From positions 806,001 through 870,000 of the forward strand of contig NZ_JARZHG010000001.1 of assembly GCF_029946505.1 (NCBI RefSeq): a stretch of 64,000 nt of DNA, given 5' to 3'. Position 1 is the stretch's first letter, and each line of letters starts with the position of its first letter. The notes under the pieces were generated by a model. The model was not told the DNA's origin, did not search any database, and saw only the letters and a program-made list of their open reading frames with translations. Made by a program: the position numbers and the translations under genes. Origin of the DNA: Polyangium sp. y55x31. GTDB taxonomy: Bacteria; Myxococcota_A; Polyangia; Polyangiales; Polyangiaceae. Shown one piece after another: positions 45,346 to 53,247 of the stretch.

Positions 45346-45933
45346 CTACCGGTTACCGCTTTGCTTCGACTTGCCCGCGCGCGCGCTCTGCTTCTGCTTC
45401 TTCGGCTGCGTCACGAGCTCGAACACGAGACGCGCCTCCACGACATCCGCGAAAGGCGCTTCGATCCGCTTGCCGTCGACGATGACGGCGATCTTGTCGT
45501 CCGGCGCCTCCGCGAGCTCGCCGCGCAGGAGGCTCTGACCGTCGGGCGCCGGCCGGGAGAGCTTCACACGCGCCAATTTGCTGCGGAATCGCCGGAAATC
45601 CGAAAGGCTCTTCAAGCGCCGCTCGAGCCCGGGTGAGGACACCTCGAGGCTGTAATGATGCGGGATCACGTCGTCCTCTGCGTCGAGCGCCGTCGAGGCG
45701 TCCCGCGAGACGTCGGCGCAGTCGTCGAGCGACACGCCGCCCGCCGGATCCGACGAGTCCTGCAAGCCCTCGCGCTCGATCGTCAGGCGCAAGGTCCACG
45801 TCCCCTGATCGGTGAACCACTCGACGTCCACGAGCACGACGCCGTGGCTCGCAAGCACGGGGCCGACGGCCGCACGAATGCGGTCGAAATCGATGGTCTT
45901 CTTGCTGGTTTGCTCGTTCGACGCTTGCTGCAT
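45346..45933 (-). CDS. rimP: Ribosome maturation factor RimP
   Basis: 195 residues. The N-terminal alpha/beta domain (IRAAVGPVLASHGVVLVDVE) and the conserved block YSLEVSSPGLERRL, DFRRFRSKLARVKL followed by the C-terminal SH3-like domain (VIVDGKRIEAPFADVVEARL) identify it. RimP acts in 30S assembly. First gene of the operon. The ATG at 45933 (MQQASNEQ) is chosen because the frame upstream passes through the terminator hairpin. nusA starts 24 bases downstream. Confidence 0.93.
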   Translation of the reverse strand: MQQASNEQTSKKTIDFDRIRAAVGPVLASHGVVLVDVEWFTDQGTWTLRLTIEREGLQDSSDPAGGVSLDDCADVSRDASTALDAEDDVIPHHYSLEVSSPGLERRLKSLSDFRRFRSKLARVKLSRPAPDGQSLLRGELAEAPDDKIAVIVDGKRIEAPFADVVEARLVFELVTQPKKQKQSARAGKSKQSGNR

Positions 45934-46012
45934 GCCTGAGAGGACGGGCGCGAGGCCCCGCGCGGCGGAGGCCGTCTTCGCCCCGGGCGCCCGCCTTGCG
46001 AGGGCCCACGCG

Positions 46013-46053
46013 AAAAAAAAAGAGCCGATTCCCAAACTTGGGAATCCGGCTCC
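46013..46053 (-). terminator. Strong intrinsic terminator upstream of rimP
   Basis: On the minus strand GAGCCGGATTCCC pairs with GGGAATCGGCTC (one bulged G) around AAGTTT, followed by a run of nine T. It lies 80 bases before the rimP start. It could end the serA transcript, or act as an attenuator for the rimP-nusA operon if transcription starts at the promoter 28 bases upstream of it. Confidence 0.85.
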
Positions 46054-46080
46054 GCGGATCCGCCTAGTTTTGTCGGGGTG

Positions 46081-46109
46081 ACTCTAAACGAACATGGGCG
46101 GATACGCAA
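46081..46109 (-). promoter_or_regulatory. Candidate promoter of the rimP-nusA operon
   Basis: Read on the minus strand: TTGCGT (46109-46104), a 17-base spacer, TAGAGT (46086-46081). The predicted start near 46074 gives a leader of about 140 bases before rimP that contains the terminator hairpin. No other promoter-like sequence was seen in the 79 bases between hairpin and rimP. The remaining 46036-46195 bases show no gene or tRNA. Confidence 0.45.
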
Positions 46110-46195
46110 GGGGGCATGCACGCCCACCGCGCACGAGCGAAAAGCCCAGGAAATCCGCCGTGAAGCGGGCTTCCGGGCGGGCAGGCGTGGCCTCG

Positions 46196-47404
46196 CTAGG
46201 CGAGGTTCGGCAACGATACCACGTCCACGTGCAGGACCTCGTCGAACGCGGCGATTTCTTTCATGCAGGCATCACTCGGCCGTCCAGAGACCCGCATCTT
46301 CGTACACGTCGCGAGCGCGCCGTCGAAGACGGTGTTCGAAATCTCCTCGATGTTGATGCCGTGACGCTTGAGCACGCTCAGCGTGTTCGCCAAGACGCCC
46401 ACCTTGTCGAGCATGCGAATCACGACGACGTAACGAGCGGGCGAGGTGGCGCAGATGTTCACCACGTTCGGCACGGTCTCCTCGGTCATGAAGGCGCGGA
46501 TGATGCGCGCGGTCTCCATGGCGATCGCCCGCTGCGCCTGCTCGGTCGACGCGCCGATGTGCGGCGTCCCGTAGACGAGGCCCCGGCCGAAGATGCGCGG
46601 CTCGATCGTCCCCGTGCCGCGATCCGGCTCGTTCGGAAACACGTCGAGGCCGACGCGCAGGCCCTTCTTCGCGATGACGTCCTCGAGGGCCTCGTAGTCC
46701 ATCACTTCGCTGCGCGCCGTGTTCACCACGATGGCCCCGTCCGGCAACGCTTCGAGCACGTTGCGACCGACGATGCCGCGCGTCCGGCTGTCGAGCGGCA
46801 GGTGAATCGTGAGCACGTGCGAGCGCGCCGCGAGCTCTTCGAGGCTGCGTGCGAAGCCGACGTCGAGCCGCTGCGCCTTGTTCTGCGAAAGCGAGCGCGA
46901 CCAAGCGTGCGGCTCGAGGCCGAAGCCACGCGCGCGATTGAGGACCTCACGTCCGACTGCGCCGAGCCCCGCGACGCCGATGCGCCGACCGAAGAGCCCC
47001 TCCGCCTGCGCGTATCGGGTCTTTTCCCATTTGCCCGCGCGCAGATCCGTCGTCGCGTCGACGATGCGGCGATCGAGCGCGACCACGAGGCCCATCGTCA
47101 ACTCGGCGACGGCGATCGCGTTCTTGCCGGGGCAGTTCGCGACGTAGACGCCACGCGCGCTCGCCGCGGCGACGTCGATCGTGTTCACACCGGCGCCCGC
47201 GCGCACGATGAGGTTGAGCTGGCGACCCGCCTCGATGGCGCGTGCCGTCACCTCCGTCGAACGAACGACGAGAATACCGATGCCCTCGAGGGCCGCGGGT
47301 AACGTCTCCTTGGTAAGCTCCGGGCGGGAAATGATCTCGACACCCAGGATGCGGAGCTCCTCGAGCGCCTGGGTGTCCATCTTGTCGGCGATCAAGAGGC
47401 GCAT
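46196..47404 (-). CDS. serA: D-3-phosphoglycerate dehydrogenase
   Basis: 402 residues. The catalytic and NAD domains show GVAGLGAVG (about residues 145-153), the active-site Arg in VNTARSEV, Glu in the following segment and His in TPHIGAST. Residues about 325-400 are an ACT domain (VVVIRMLDKVGVLANTLSVL, RHGINIEEISN), so serine feedback is likely. It catalyses the first step of serine synthesis from 3-phosphoglycerate. ATG 47404 starts the conserved MRLLIADKMD. Its start codon shares bases with the start of the divergent lipoprotein gene. Confidence 0.93.
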   Translation of the reverse strand: MRLLIADKMDTQALEELRILGVEIISRPELTKETLPAALEGIGILVVRSTEVTARAIEAGRQLNLIVRAGAGVNTIDVAAASARGVYVANCPGKNAIAVAELTMGLVVALDRRIVDATTDLRAGKWEKTRYAQAEGLFGRRIGVAGLGAVGREVLNRARGFGLEPHAWSRSLSQNKAQRLDVGFARSLEELAARSHVLTIHLPLDSRTRGIVGRNVLEALPDGAIVVNTARSEVMDYEALEDVIAKKGLRVGLDVFPNEPDRGTGTIEPRIFGRGLVYGTPHIGASTEQAQRAIAMETARIIRAFMTEETVPNVVNICATSPARYVVVIRMLDKVGVLANTLSVLKRHGINIEEISNTVFDGALATCTKMRVSGRPSDACMKEIAAFDEVLHVDVVSLPNLA

Positions 47405-48350
47405 GCGAGGGCGAACGGTAGCAGAAAAGGCAGCGCGGTTGTTCGTCCTCGTGGCGTCGATCGGTTTCTCGGGGTGCACCTCGAACCACCGGGTCTCACC
47501 CTGGGGAGGCGGAGAAATGCCCCCCATCGCGGCGTTCGCCGCGGCGCCCGACATCGAGGTGCAGCTCTCCGCGATCGACGAGGAGACGAAAGCCCTCGGC
47601 CTGCAGAAGACGTCCGAGATCCGCGCCAAGCTGCCGCGCGGGGGCGGCAACGTGGTCGTCCGGGGCTACGAAGCAGTGGACATCCTCGGAAGAAAGATCT
47701 TCGCCGTGCGCGCTGCCACGGTGCACGGCGTGGTGCTCGCCGTGGGCCCGCGCGACGCGGCCGATCACGCGACGGAGCTCTTGCCCTCCCTCGTCCCCGG
47801 CGCGAGCGGCGGCTACGAGGACGGCGCGTTTCGCGCGCTCACGGATCTCAACGGAGATGGAGCACTCGACGTGGTGCTGCGTGGCAGCGGCGGCGCGCTC
47901 GAGGTGCACCGGATCTTCCCGACGGGATCGGCGCAATACGACGTCGAGATGACGCTCGCGCCGACGGAGGTCGCCGACGTCGACGAGGATGGGCACCTCG
48001 ATCTCGTAGGTCGCGTGGCCGTGCCGGAGGACGATCCGATCCGGCCCGCGTTCGTCGAGGTCGCGACGTTCGAGGCCGGGCGATACCGCGCGCGCTCGGA
48101 GGCCGCGATCGCCTTTCACGCGCGCCGCGCCGACGCGCCGCTGCGGACGCCGAAGGAGAAGGAGGCGCCGGTGGATGACGCGACGCGCGTCCGTCGCGCG
48201 CTCGAGCAGGCATGGCACGCGCTCCACGCTGGTCGCGCGCGCGCGGCCACGCTGGAGGCGCTCGAGAAGGAGCCGGTCCCTGTATCCCTCCGGGCGTCGT
48301 TCGACGCGCACGTCGCGCGCATCCGATCGGCTTTTCCCGCGCAGCGCTAG
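47403..48350 (+). CDS. Lipoprotein with FG-GAP/EF-hand-like repeats
   Basis: 315 residues with a lipoprotein signal (basic MRGRTVAEKAAR, then LFVLVASIGFSGC, Cys25). Two acidic loops, LTDLNGDGALDVV and VADVDEDGHLDLV, match the calcium-binding loops of FG-GAP/VCBS repeats, suggesting part of a beta-propeller. The C-terminus is helical. The ATG at 47403 overlaps the serA ATG in a shared CATG; a TTG at 47439 with AAAGG upstream is the alternative but would leave the signal without basic residues. The stop overlaps the convergent Omp85 stop in CTAG. Function unknown. Confidence 0.75.
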   Translation: MRGRTVAEKAARLFVLVASIGFSGCTSNHRVSPWGGGEMPPIAAFAAAPDIEVQLSAIDEETKALGLQKTSEIRAKLPRGGGNVVVRGYEAVDILGRKIFAVRAATVHGVVLAVGPRDAADHATELLPSLVPGASGGYEDGAFRALTDLNGDGALDVVLRGSGGALEVHRIFPTGSAQYDVEMTLAPTEVADVDEDGHLDLVGRVAVPEDDPIRPAFVEVATFEAGRYRARSEAAIAFHARRADAPLRTPKEKEAPVDDATRVRRALEQAWHALHAGRARAATLEALEKEPVPVSLRASFDAHVARIRSAFPAQR

Positions 48351-50149
48351 AAGTCGAAGTCGGTCGTGCGCAGCGGGATCTGCGGCATCTGGAACGCCTG
48401 CTGGAACGTGACGACGAACTGACCCGGCCACGGGCCCTCGGGGGCGAACTCGCGCGTCAGGGGAAACCCCCAGTCGACACGCATGACGGAGCGATCGAGC
48501 TGCGGGAAGACGGCGCGCACGCCCACGCCGACCGAGTGCTTCATGCGCATCTCCTCGAAGCCGTCGAACGCGTCGCCGGCGTCGAAGAACGCGACGGGCC
48601 CGAGCTGGAACGAGAAGAGCTGAAAGGGACGCACGCGGAACTCGAGGTTGTACGTGAGCACGTCCGAGCCGATGTACGCGAGCGTCGTGTAGCCGCGCAG
48701 CCGCGTGTCGCCGCCGAGCACGGTGCGCCGGTTCATGTAGTTGCGGAAGCGACGAAGGATGCGGGCGTCGAGGACGAGCCGGCCGATGCCCGTGCGCGGG
48801 GTCTGGATGCGCGCGCCGGCTTCGAGCGACGCGTCGGCGATACGCTCGGGCTCCGCCTCGATGATGCCCTCCGCGAAGACACGCGCGATGCCGTCCCCCA
48901 TCGGCGCCGTGTAGCTCGCCGACGCCGTGGCGCCGAAGAAGTCGCGGCTCGATCCGATCCCGGCGAAGACGGGATAGACGCGCAGGAGGAGGTCGTGGCC
49001 GAGCCGGATGTCCTCCTGCAAGCCGAGCGTGTTGAAATCGAGCACACGCATGAAGCGCGTGGAGTAGGCGCGGATCTGGGCGAAGGGGCCGATGCGCGTG
49101 TCGCTGCGCGGCACGGCGAAGTCGACGAACTCGCGCGCAGCGTCGGGCGCGTAACGAGAGAGATCGCCCTGCCGGTAGACGCGGCGGGTCGCCTCGACGC
49201 CCACGCTGATGTCGTGTTTCGTGCGACGGCCGAAGGATCGCGTGAGCATGTACGTGCCCGCGAGCACGTCGGCGCGGTAGCGGAAAGGGATCGCGTCGTC
49301 CTGCTCGGTGGACTTCGCGTCGAAGGTAGCGAGCTGGCCGCCGACGTAACGACGATCGATCTCGTAGCGCCACTTGATCTGCGCGAGGTACGACCACTCG
49401 GCGCGGGTCGAGTAGAGAGGCTGGCCGTACTGAAACGTGCCGAAGGAGCCCTCGGGTTTGCCGCTCTCGCGGTTCCACACGACGTTGCCCTCGGCCTTGA
49501 AGAGGATGCGGCTGCCGCCGACGCGCGGGATCGAGTAACGCGCGCCGAGGGCGTAAGTCTCGGGCTGGATGTACGCCTGGACGAGCGCGGAGTGGTGCGT
49601 GCCGAAGAGGTTCTCCTCGCTCGGCTGGACGAGCAGGTACTCGAAGCCGCCCCGGGCGATACGAAAGCCCATGCCGACGCGCAGGCTCCAGACGTCCTTC
49701 GTGACGACGACGAGGCGCACGCGGTCGGGCTTGCTGCCGCGCGCCGCGAACACGAGCACGAGCGAGAACTGCGGGATGTTGCGGAGGTTTCGACCCGTCT
49801 CGTCGGCGAGATCCTGCCTGTACGCCTGCCCCGGTTCGAGGAGGACCTCGCGGCGTACGACGTACTTGCGCGTCGTGGCGTGGAAGATGTTGATGAAGTT
49901 CGGGACCGGATCACGCGGCTCGATGACGTCGAGCGTGACGACGTCGACGGCCTCGATGGTCTTGCCTTCGGGCGACTCGTCGAGCGTCTTGCCCTGCTTG
50001 GTGAGGATCTCCTTGATCGTCTCGCGCTCGTACGGCGAGTACGAGGGCGGCGGCAGCGCTTCGTCTCTTTCCTCGGCCGCCCCCACGAGGGACGAGGAGA
50101 GCGACGAAACGAGGAGCGCCGCGAGCGCTAGAGCGAGAGCTTGTCGGCG
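48347..50149 (-). CDS. Omp85/BamA-family outer-membrane protein, start unresolved
   Basis: About 600 residues. A signal-peptide-like stretch (RRQALALALAALLVSSLSSS, then LVGAA) precedes a POTRA-like part (TRKYVVRREVLLEPGQAYR, LRNIPQFSLVLVFA) and a C-terminal barrel. The loop LGGDTRLRGYTT corresponds to the conserved RGY/RGF motif of Omp85 proteins, and the chain ends TTDFDF with the C-terminal aromatic. No ATG, GTG, TTG or CTG precedes the signal sequence in frame until a GTG at 50434, deep inside the upstream gene; the next GTG downstream (50086) removes the signal. The end given is therefore where protein-like sequence begins, not a start codon. Likely a translocation or assembly pore; partner unknown. 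Confidence 0.75.
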   Translation of the reverse strand, partial: RRQALALALAALLVSSLSSSLVGAAEERDEALPPPSYSPYERETIKEILTKQGKTLDESPEGKTIEAVDVVTLDVIEPRDPVPNFINIFHATTRKYVVRREVLLEPGQAYRQDLADETGRNLRNIPQFSLVLVFAARGSKPDRVRLVVVTKDVWSLRVGMGFRIARGGFEYLLVQPSEENLFGTHHSALVQAYIQPETYALGARYSIPRVGGSRILFKAEGNVVWNRESGKPEGSFGTFQYGQPLYSTRAEWSYLAQIKWRYEIDRRYVGGQLATFDAKSTEQDDAIPFRYRADVLAGTYMLTRSFGRRTKHDISVGVEATRRVYRQGDLSRYAPDAAREFVDFAVPRSDTRIGPFAQIRAYSTRFMRVLDFNTLGLQEDIRLGHDLLLRVYPVFAGIGSSRDFFGATASASYTAPMGDGIARVFAEGIIEAEPERIADASLEAGARIQTPRTGIGRLVLDARILRRFRNYMNRRTVLGGDTRLRGYTTLAYIGSDVLTYNLEFRVRPFQLFSFQLGPVAFFDAGDAFDGFEEMRMKHSVGVGVRAVFPQLDRSVMRVDWGFPLTREFAPEGPWPGQFVVTFQQAFQMPQIPLRTTDFDF

Positions 50150-50766
50150 GGCGGGTACGTCGCGACGACGTTCACCTTGTAGCGGACGTACTGGTGCGGG
50201 ATCGTGGGCCAGTCGGGCTTCGGCATGGCGCGCTTGACGCAGCGAAGCAGCTCCTTCGCTTTGTCGCGCTTGATGCTCGACGACTTGCCGACGAAGAGGT
50301 TCGTCTTCTTCGTGCGGAAGTCCATCTCCATCACGAAGCTCACGGTGGTCTGCGACTTTCCGGTGGGCGCGCACGCTGTGTTCTCGCGGATGGCGCGGGC
50401 GAGGCCGTCCTCGAAGAAGGTAACGTGATCGCACCGCTCCGGTGGAGTCTTGCCGGGCCCCGGGTTCTCACAACGAATCGTGGTGAACGGGGAAAGGGTG
50501 ACCGGCGGCGGGCCCGCGTCGACCACGAACACCGGTGCGCTCGCGTCCATCGGCGTGCCTGCGTCCGCGACGGCGGCATCGGCCGAAGGGATCGAGTCGG
50601 GCCGCGGCCCGCGCCAGAGGTAAAGAGGAACGGCGACGAGGATCATCCCCGCGACGAGCGCGAAAATGATCTGCATGCGCACGGGCCGCTCGCCCCCGCC
50701 GCGACCAAGGTAGCGGTACGGGGACGGCTGCGACGGCGGGCTCGACGACAGCGGGGGCCTGATCAT
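50128..50766 (-). CDS. Membrane-anchored protein of unknown function
   Basis: 212 residues. A Pro/Ser-rich cytosolic N-terminus is followed by one membrane helix (IIFALVAGMILVAVPLYLW) and a periplasmic domain with two Cys (IRCENPGPGKTPPERCDHV). The end of the domain, DRTKKTNLFVGKSSS-like here as RTKKTNLFVGKSSSIKRDK followed by LLRCVKRAMPKPDWP, resembles the AgmX/TonB-C type of domain found in myxobacterial envelope proteins; this is tentative. The 3' end overlaps the Omp85 signal region. Translation of that gene may depend on this one. Confidence 0.7.
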   Translation of the reverse strand: MIRPPLSSSPPSQPSPYRYLGRGGGERPVRMQIIFALVAGMILVAVPLYLWRGPRPDSIPSADAAVADAGTPMDASAPVFVVDAGPPPVTLSPFTTIRCENPGPGKTPPERCDHVTFFEDGLARAIRENTACAPTGKSQTTVSFVMEMDFRTKKTNLFVGKSSSIKRDKAKELLRCVKRAMPKPDWPTIPHQYVRYKVNVVATYPPADKLSL

Positions 50767-50801
50767 CGTCGGCCGAAGCTCTTCACCGGGAGAACACGGG
50801 G

Positions 50802-52490
50802 TTAGTCGAGGAGGGTCCGGGCCGGTCGACCCGGCTCGCCCTTGACGATGGTGGCGGTGAGCTCGAGCGAGTCCGGCAGCGTGCCCTGCACTTGCGAGAG
50901 GACTTGCTCGACGACGTGGCGGGCCTCTTCGAGCGAATGACCGACCATCGAGACCACGAACTTGAGCGGCCCGGTGCGACCGGCGACGACGGGCGTGAGG
51001 CTCAGCATGAGCATCTCCGTCAGGTCGACGACGCGCTGGGCAGCCTTGCGCAGCGCGAGCATCTCGAGGATCGTCGGCCGCTCGCTCACCTGCCGGTTCG
51101 GGCCGCGCAGCTCGTAGCGCGCGACCTGCACGTTCACCTCGGCCCACTCGGCGAAGAGCCCGTCCTCGTCGATGGCCTTCATGAGGTGCTCGCGCACGAG
51201 CAGGCCCGTGAGGCCGTCGCGCTTCGCGAGGTACTGGCGCGCGCGCTTGTGCGAGGGCGACTCGGGGCCGAAGCTCACGAGCTTCAGGCGGCACTCGCCG
51301 ACCTGGACCTCGCCGTTGTGCATGAAGGTGATCTGGCTCTTGCGCTCGAAGCCGAACTCCGCGTAGCTGCCGTTCGTGCTGCCGAGGTCCTCGATCGTCC
51401 ACGAGCCCGACTGGCAACGGAGCAGCGCGTGCTGGCCGCTCACCGTGGCCTCGGGGATCACGAGGTCCTGATCGGCGCGGCGGCCGAGGGTCATGATCGG
51501 TTTGTCGAGGGGCAGGATCTGCCCGACGATCTCCGGCGCGTTCGTCGCGTACGTGATGAGCAGCGACTGCGCGCCGGGCGTGAACGCGGCGGTCTGGGCG
51601 CGGCCCGGCGGCGGCCCCGGCTCGAGCCGCTCGCGCGGGAGCTGGATCGGGCTCGTCGTGAGCTGCGTCGGGTTGAAGAACCGGAGGTGACGCGCCTGCG
51701 GGCGCATCGTCGGGTCTTCGTTCATGCCGCGGAAGATCTGCTTGACCTCGTCGGTCGCGAGGCCCGCGGGCACGTCGAACATGATCTGCTGGCGCATGGG
51801 CCGCGCGCGCGGCTTGTAGCCCGGCTCGGGGACGCGACAGGTCCACATCTCCCAGAGCGTGAGCACCATGGCGTAGACGTCGTCGTCGACGCTGGCGCCG
51901 CCGTTGCGCAGGCGCTCGGGCGACATGTAGTTCGGCGTGCCGCCGTCCGGAGGCGCCCCGGGCCTGCGCGCGGAGGCGCGGGCGCGCTCCTGCGCGAAGC
52001 CGAAGTCGAGGATGACGGTGCGGCCTTCGCTCACCATCACGTTGCCCGGCTTGAGATCGCCGTGCACGAGGCCCTGCGCGTGGATCGCCGCGAGGCCGCT
52101 GCACACCTCCGACGCGATCTTCCGGAACTCGTCGGCGGTGTAGCCGCCTTGCGCTTTCTTCTTCCGGATGTGCGTGTGGAGGGTTTGTCCGGCGATCTTC
52201 TCCATCACGAGGATGGGCCCCCAGAGGCTCGGGGCGAGATCGAAGACCTTGCAAACGTTGGGATGGGCGACCGATCGCGCGAGCAAGAGCTCTTGCCGCA
52301 GCGCCTCGTCGTCGCCGGGCATGCGCGATTCCTCGCGCACGACCTTCAGCGCGACCTCTTGCTGCGTCGATCGGTCGAATGCGAGGAAGACCTCGCCCAT
52401 GCCACCCTTGCCGAGGCTTTGTCGGATTTCGTATCGGTCGTTGATGACCGTTCCGGGAGTGATCGGGGGGGGAGGAGTTCTGTTGGTCAC
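50802..52490 (-). CDS. Ser/Thr kinase with FHA and degenerate GGDEF-like domain
   Basis: 562 residues, no membrane helix. The kinase domain (about 20-280) has LGKGGMGEVFLAFD, catalytic Lys in VALKVV, an HGD145 catalytic loop instead of HRD (LVHGDLKPGN), and DFG at 162-164. An FHA domain (about 345-420) carries LGRRADQDLVI, SGQHALL and GSTNGS, the phosphothreonine-binding residues. Residues about 450-562 begin KRDGLTGLLVREHLMKAI, the D-x-LTGL-x-R start typical of diguanylate cyclases, but no GG(D/E)EF signature follows. It probably binds a phosphorylated partner. The GTG at 52490 is the first start before the kinase domain. Confidence 0.88.
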   Translation of the reverse strand: MTNRTPPPPITPGTVINDRYEIRQSLGKGGMGEVFLAFDRSTQQEVALKVVREESRMPGDDEALRQELLLARSVAHPNVCKVFDLAPSLWGPILVMEKIAGQTLHTHIRKKKAQGGYTADEFRKIASEVCSGLAAIHAQGLVHGDLKPGNVMVSEGRTVILDFGFAQERARASARRPGAPPDGGTPNYMSPERLRNGGASVDDDVYAMVLTLWEMWTCRVPEPGYKPRARPMRQQIMFDVPAGLATDEVKQIFRGMNEDPTMRPQARHLRFFNPTQLTTSPIQLPRERLEPGPPPGRAQTAAFTPGAQSLLITYATNAPEIVGQILPLDKPIMTLGRRADQDLVIPEATVSGQHALLRCQSGSWTIEDLGSTNGSYAEFGFERKSQITFMHNGEVQVGECRLKLVSFGPESPSHKRARQYLAKRDGLTGLLVREHLMKAIDEDGLFAEWAEVNVQVARYELRGPNRQVSERPTILEMLALRKAAQRVVDLTEMLMLSLTPVVAGRTGPLKFVVSMVGHSLEEARHVVEQVLSQVQGTLPDSLELTATIVKGEPGRPARTLLD

Positions 52491-52881
52491 GACGAGAAGA
52501 GGGTCAGCCGCCTCGTTGCCCAGTGGGTCGGGACGGTGCTGGTTTCCCACAAGCGTCGTCCATCTCGGGCAAGAGCGCAACGAGTCCTTTTCAAGAACGA
52601 GTACCTTCCCGCACGGACAAGCGTTTTCCGGGGTTTCGGGGTCGGTCCGGGCCCACCACGCGGCCCCGGTGGCCCGTGGCCCCTCTCGCACGTCCCCCCT
52701 TCCCCGCCTGTTTGTAGCCCCCCCGTGGTCGCCTCCCCACGCCCGAGTGGCCGGCGAGTGAGCGAGCGCTCCGGTCGATGAACCTCTTCTTGACTGCACG
52801 CTCGTTCATCGCCTACGCCGCCCCCTGCAGGCCCCGGGATGGAAATCCTGGGGCTCGCCGATCTCGAGCAGTGGGCGCGCG
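52491..52881. other. Divergent region before the cobalamin riboswitch
   Basis: 391 bases between the kinase start and the riboswitch. No convincing gene is seen. A promoter-like pair lies at 52790-52818. A hairpin follows: GCCCCGGGAT (52831-52840) pairs with ATCCTGGGGC (52845-52854), with one G-T pair. No repeats or terminators with a U-tract were recognised. Confidence 0.45.
52790..52818 (+). promoter_or_regulatory. Possible promoter of the riboswitch transcript
   Basis: TTGACT (52790-52795), 17-base spacer, CTACGC (52813-52818). The -35 box is good and the -10 box weak. Position fits a transcript that begins about 55 bases before the riboswitch. Confidence 0.35.
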
Positions 52882-53095
52882 TGTGCGGTGAGTCGAGGCT
52901 CGCCGGGCGCGCGCGCCGGACAACAGGGAAGCCGGTCCAACGCCGGCGCGGCCCCCGCCACTGTAGCCGGGGACGAAGGCGGAAGATCCACTGCGCGAAG
53001 AGCTCTTCTCCGGTGCGAGCCGGGAGGAGCGAACGCGCGGGAAGGTCCGCCCGAGGACGATCCGGGAGCCAGGAAACCTGCTGCGTCGAGGCCCG
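52882..53095 (+). promoter_or_regulatory. Cobalamin (B12) riboswitch
   Basis: All main conserved blocks of the adenosylcobalamin riboswitch appear in order: ACAGGGAAG (52923-52931), GCCCCCGCCACTGTAG (52951-52966), CCACTG (52988-52993), GGGAAGG (53039-53045) and the B12 box AGCCAGGAAACCTGC (53067-53081). Downstream, GCGAGGG pairs with CCCTCGC near 53123-53139 and may be part of the expression platform. It should lower expression of the following lipoprotein gene when cobalamin is plentiful. End points are approximate. Confidence 0.93.
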
Positions 53096-53247
53096 ACCGC
53101 GGCCTCCGGGGTGGAGCATGCGGCGAGGGGGCCCTCGCATCCGCGGCTCTCCGTCCATGCCCACGCCGGCGCCGCTCTTCGGCGGGATCCTTCGATTCCG
53201 CCCACGAGACCCGAGGGCGCGGGTGTGTCGCCCATCCGGAGACGAAC

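Noticed and set aside
45934-46035. Longer rimP beginning at TTG 46035
   Set aside because: It would run through the terminator hairpin and its T-tract and adds an atypical FFFAW stretch not seen in RimP.
46081-46195. Possible tRNA or stable RNA between serA and the terminator
   Set aside because: No acceptor/T-arm pairing of a tRNA and no known ncRNA motif could be found; only a promoter-like sequence is present.
52491-53164. Minus-strand open frame across the riboswitch region
   Set aside because: It overlaps the riboswitch, has no domain, and is Arg/Pro-rich shadow sequence.
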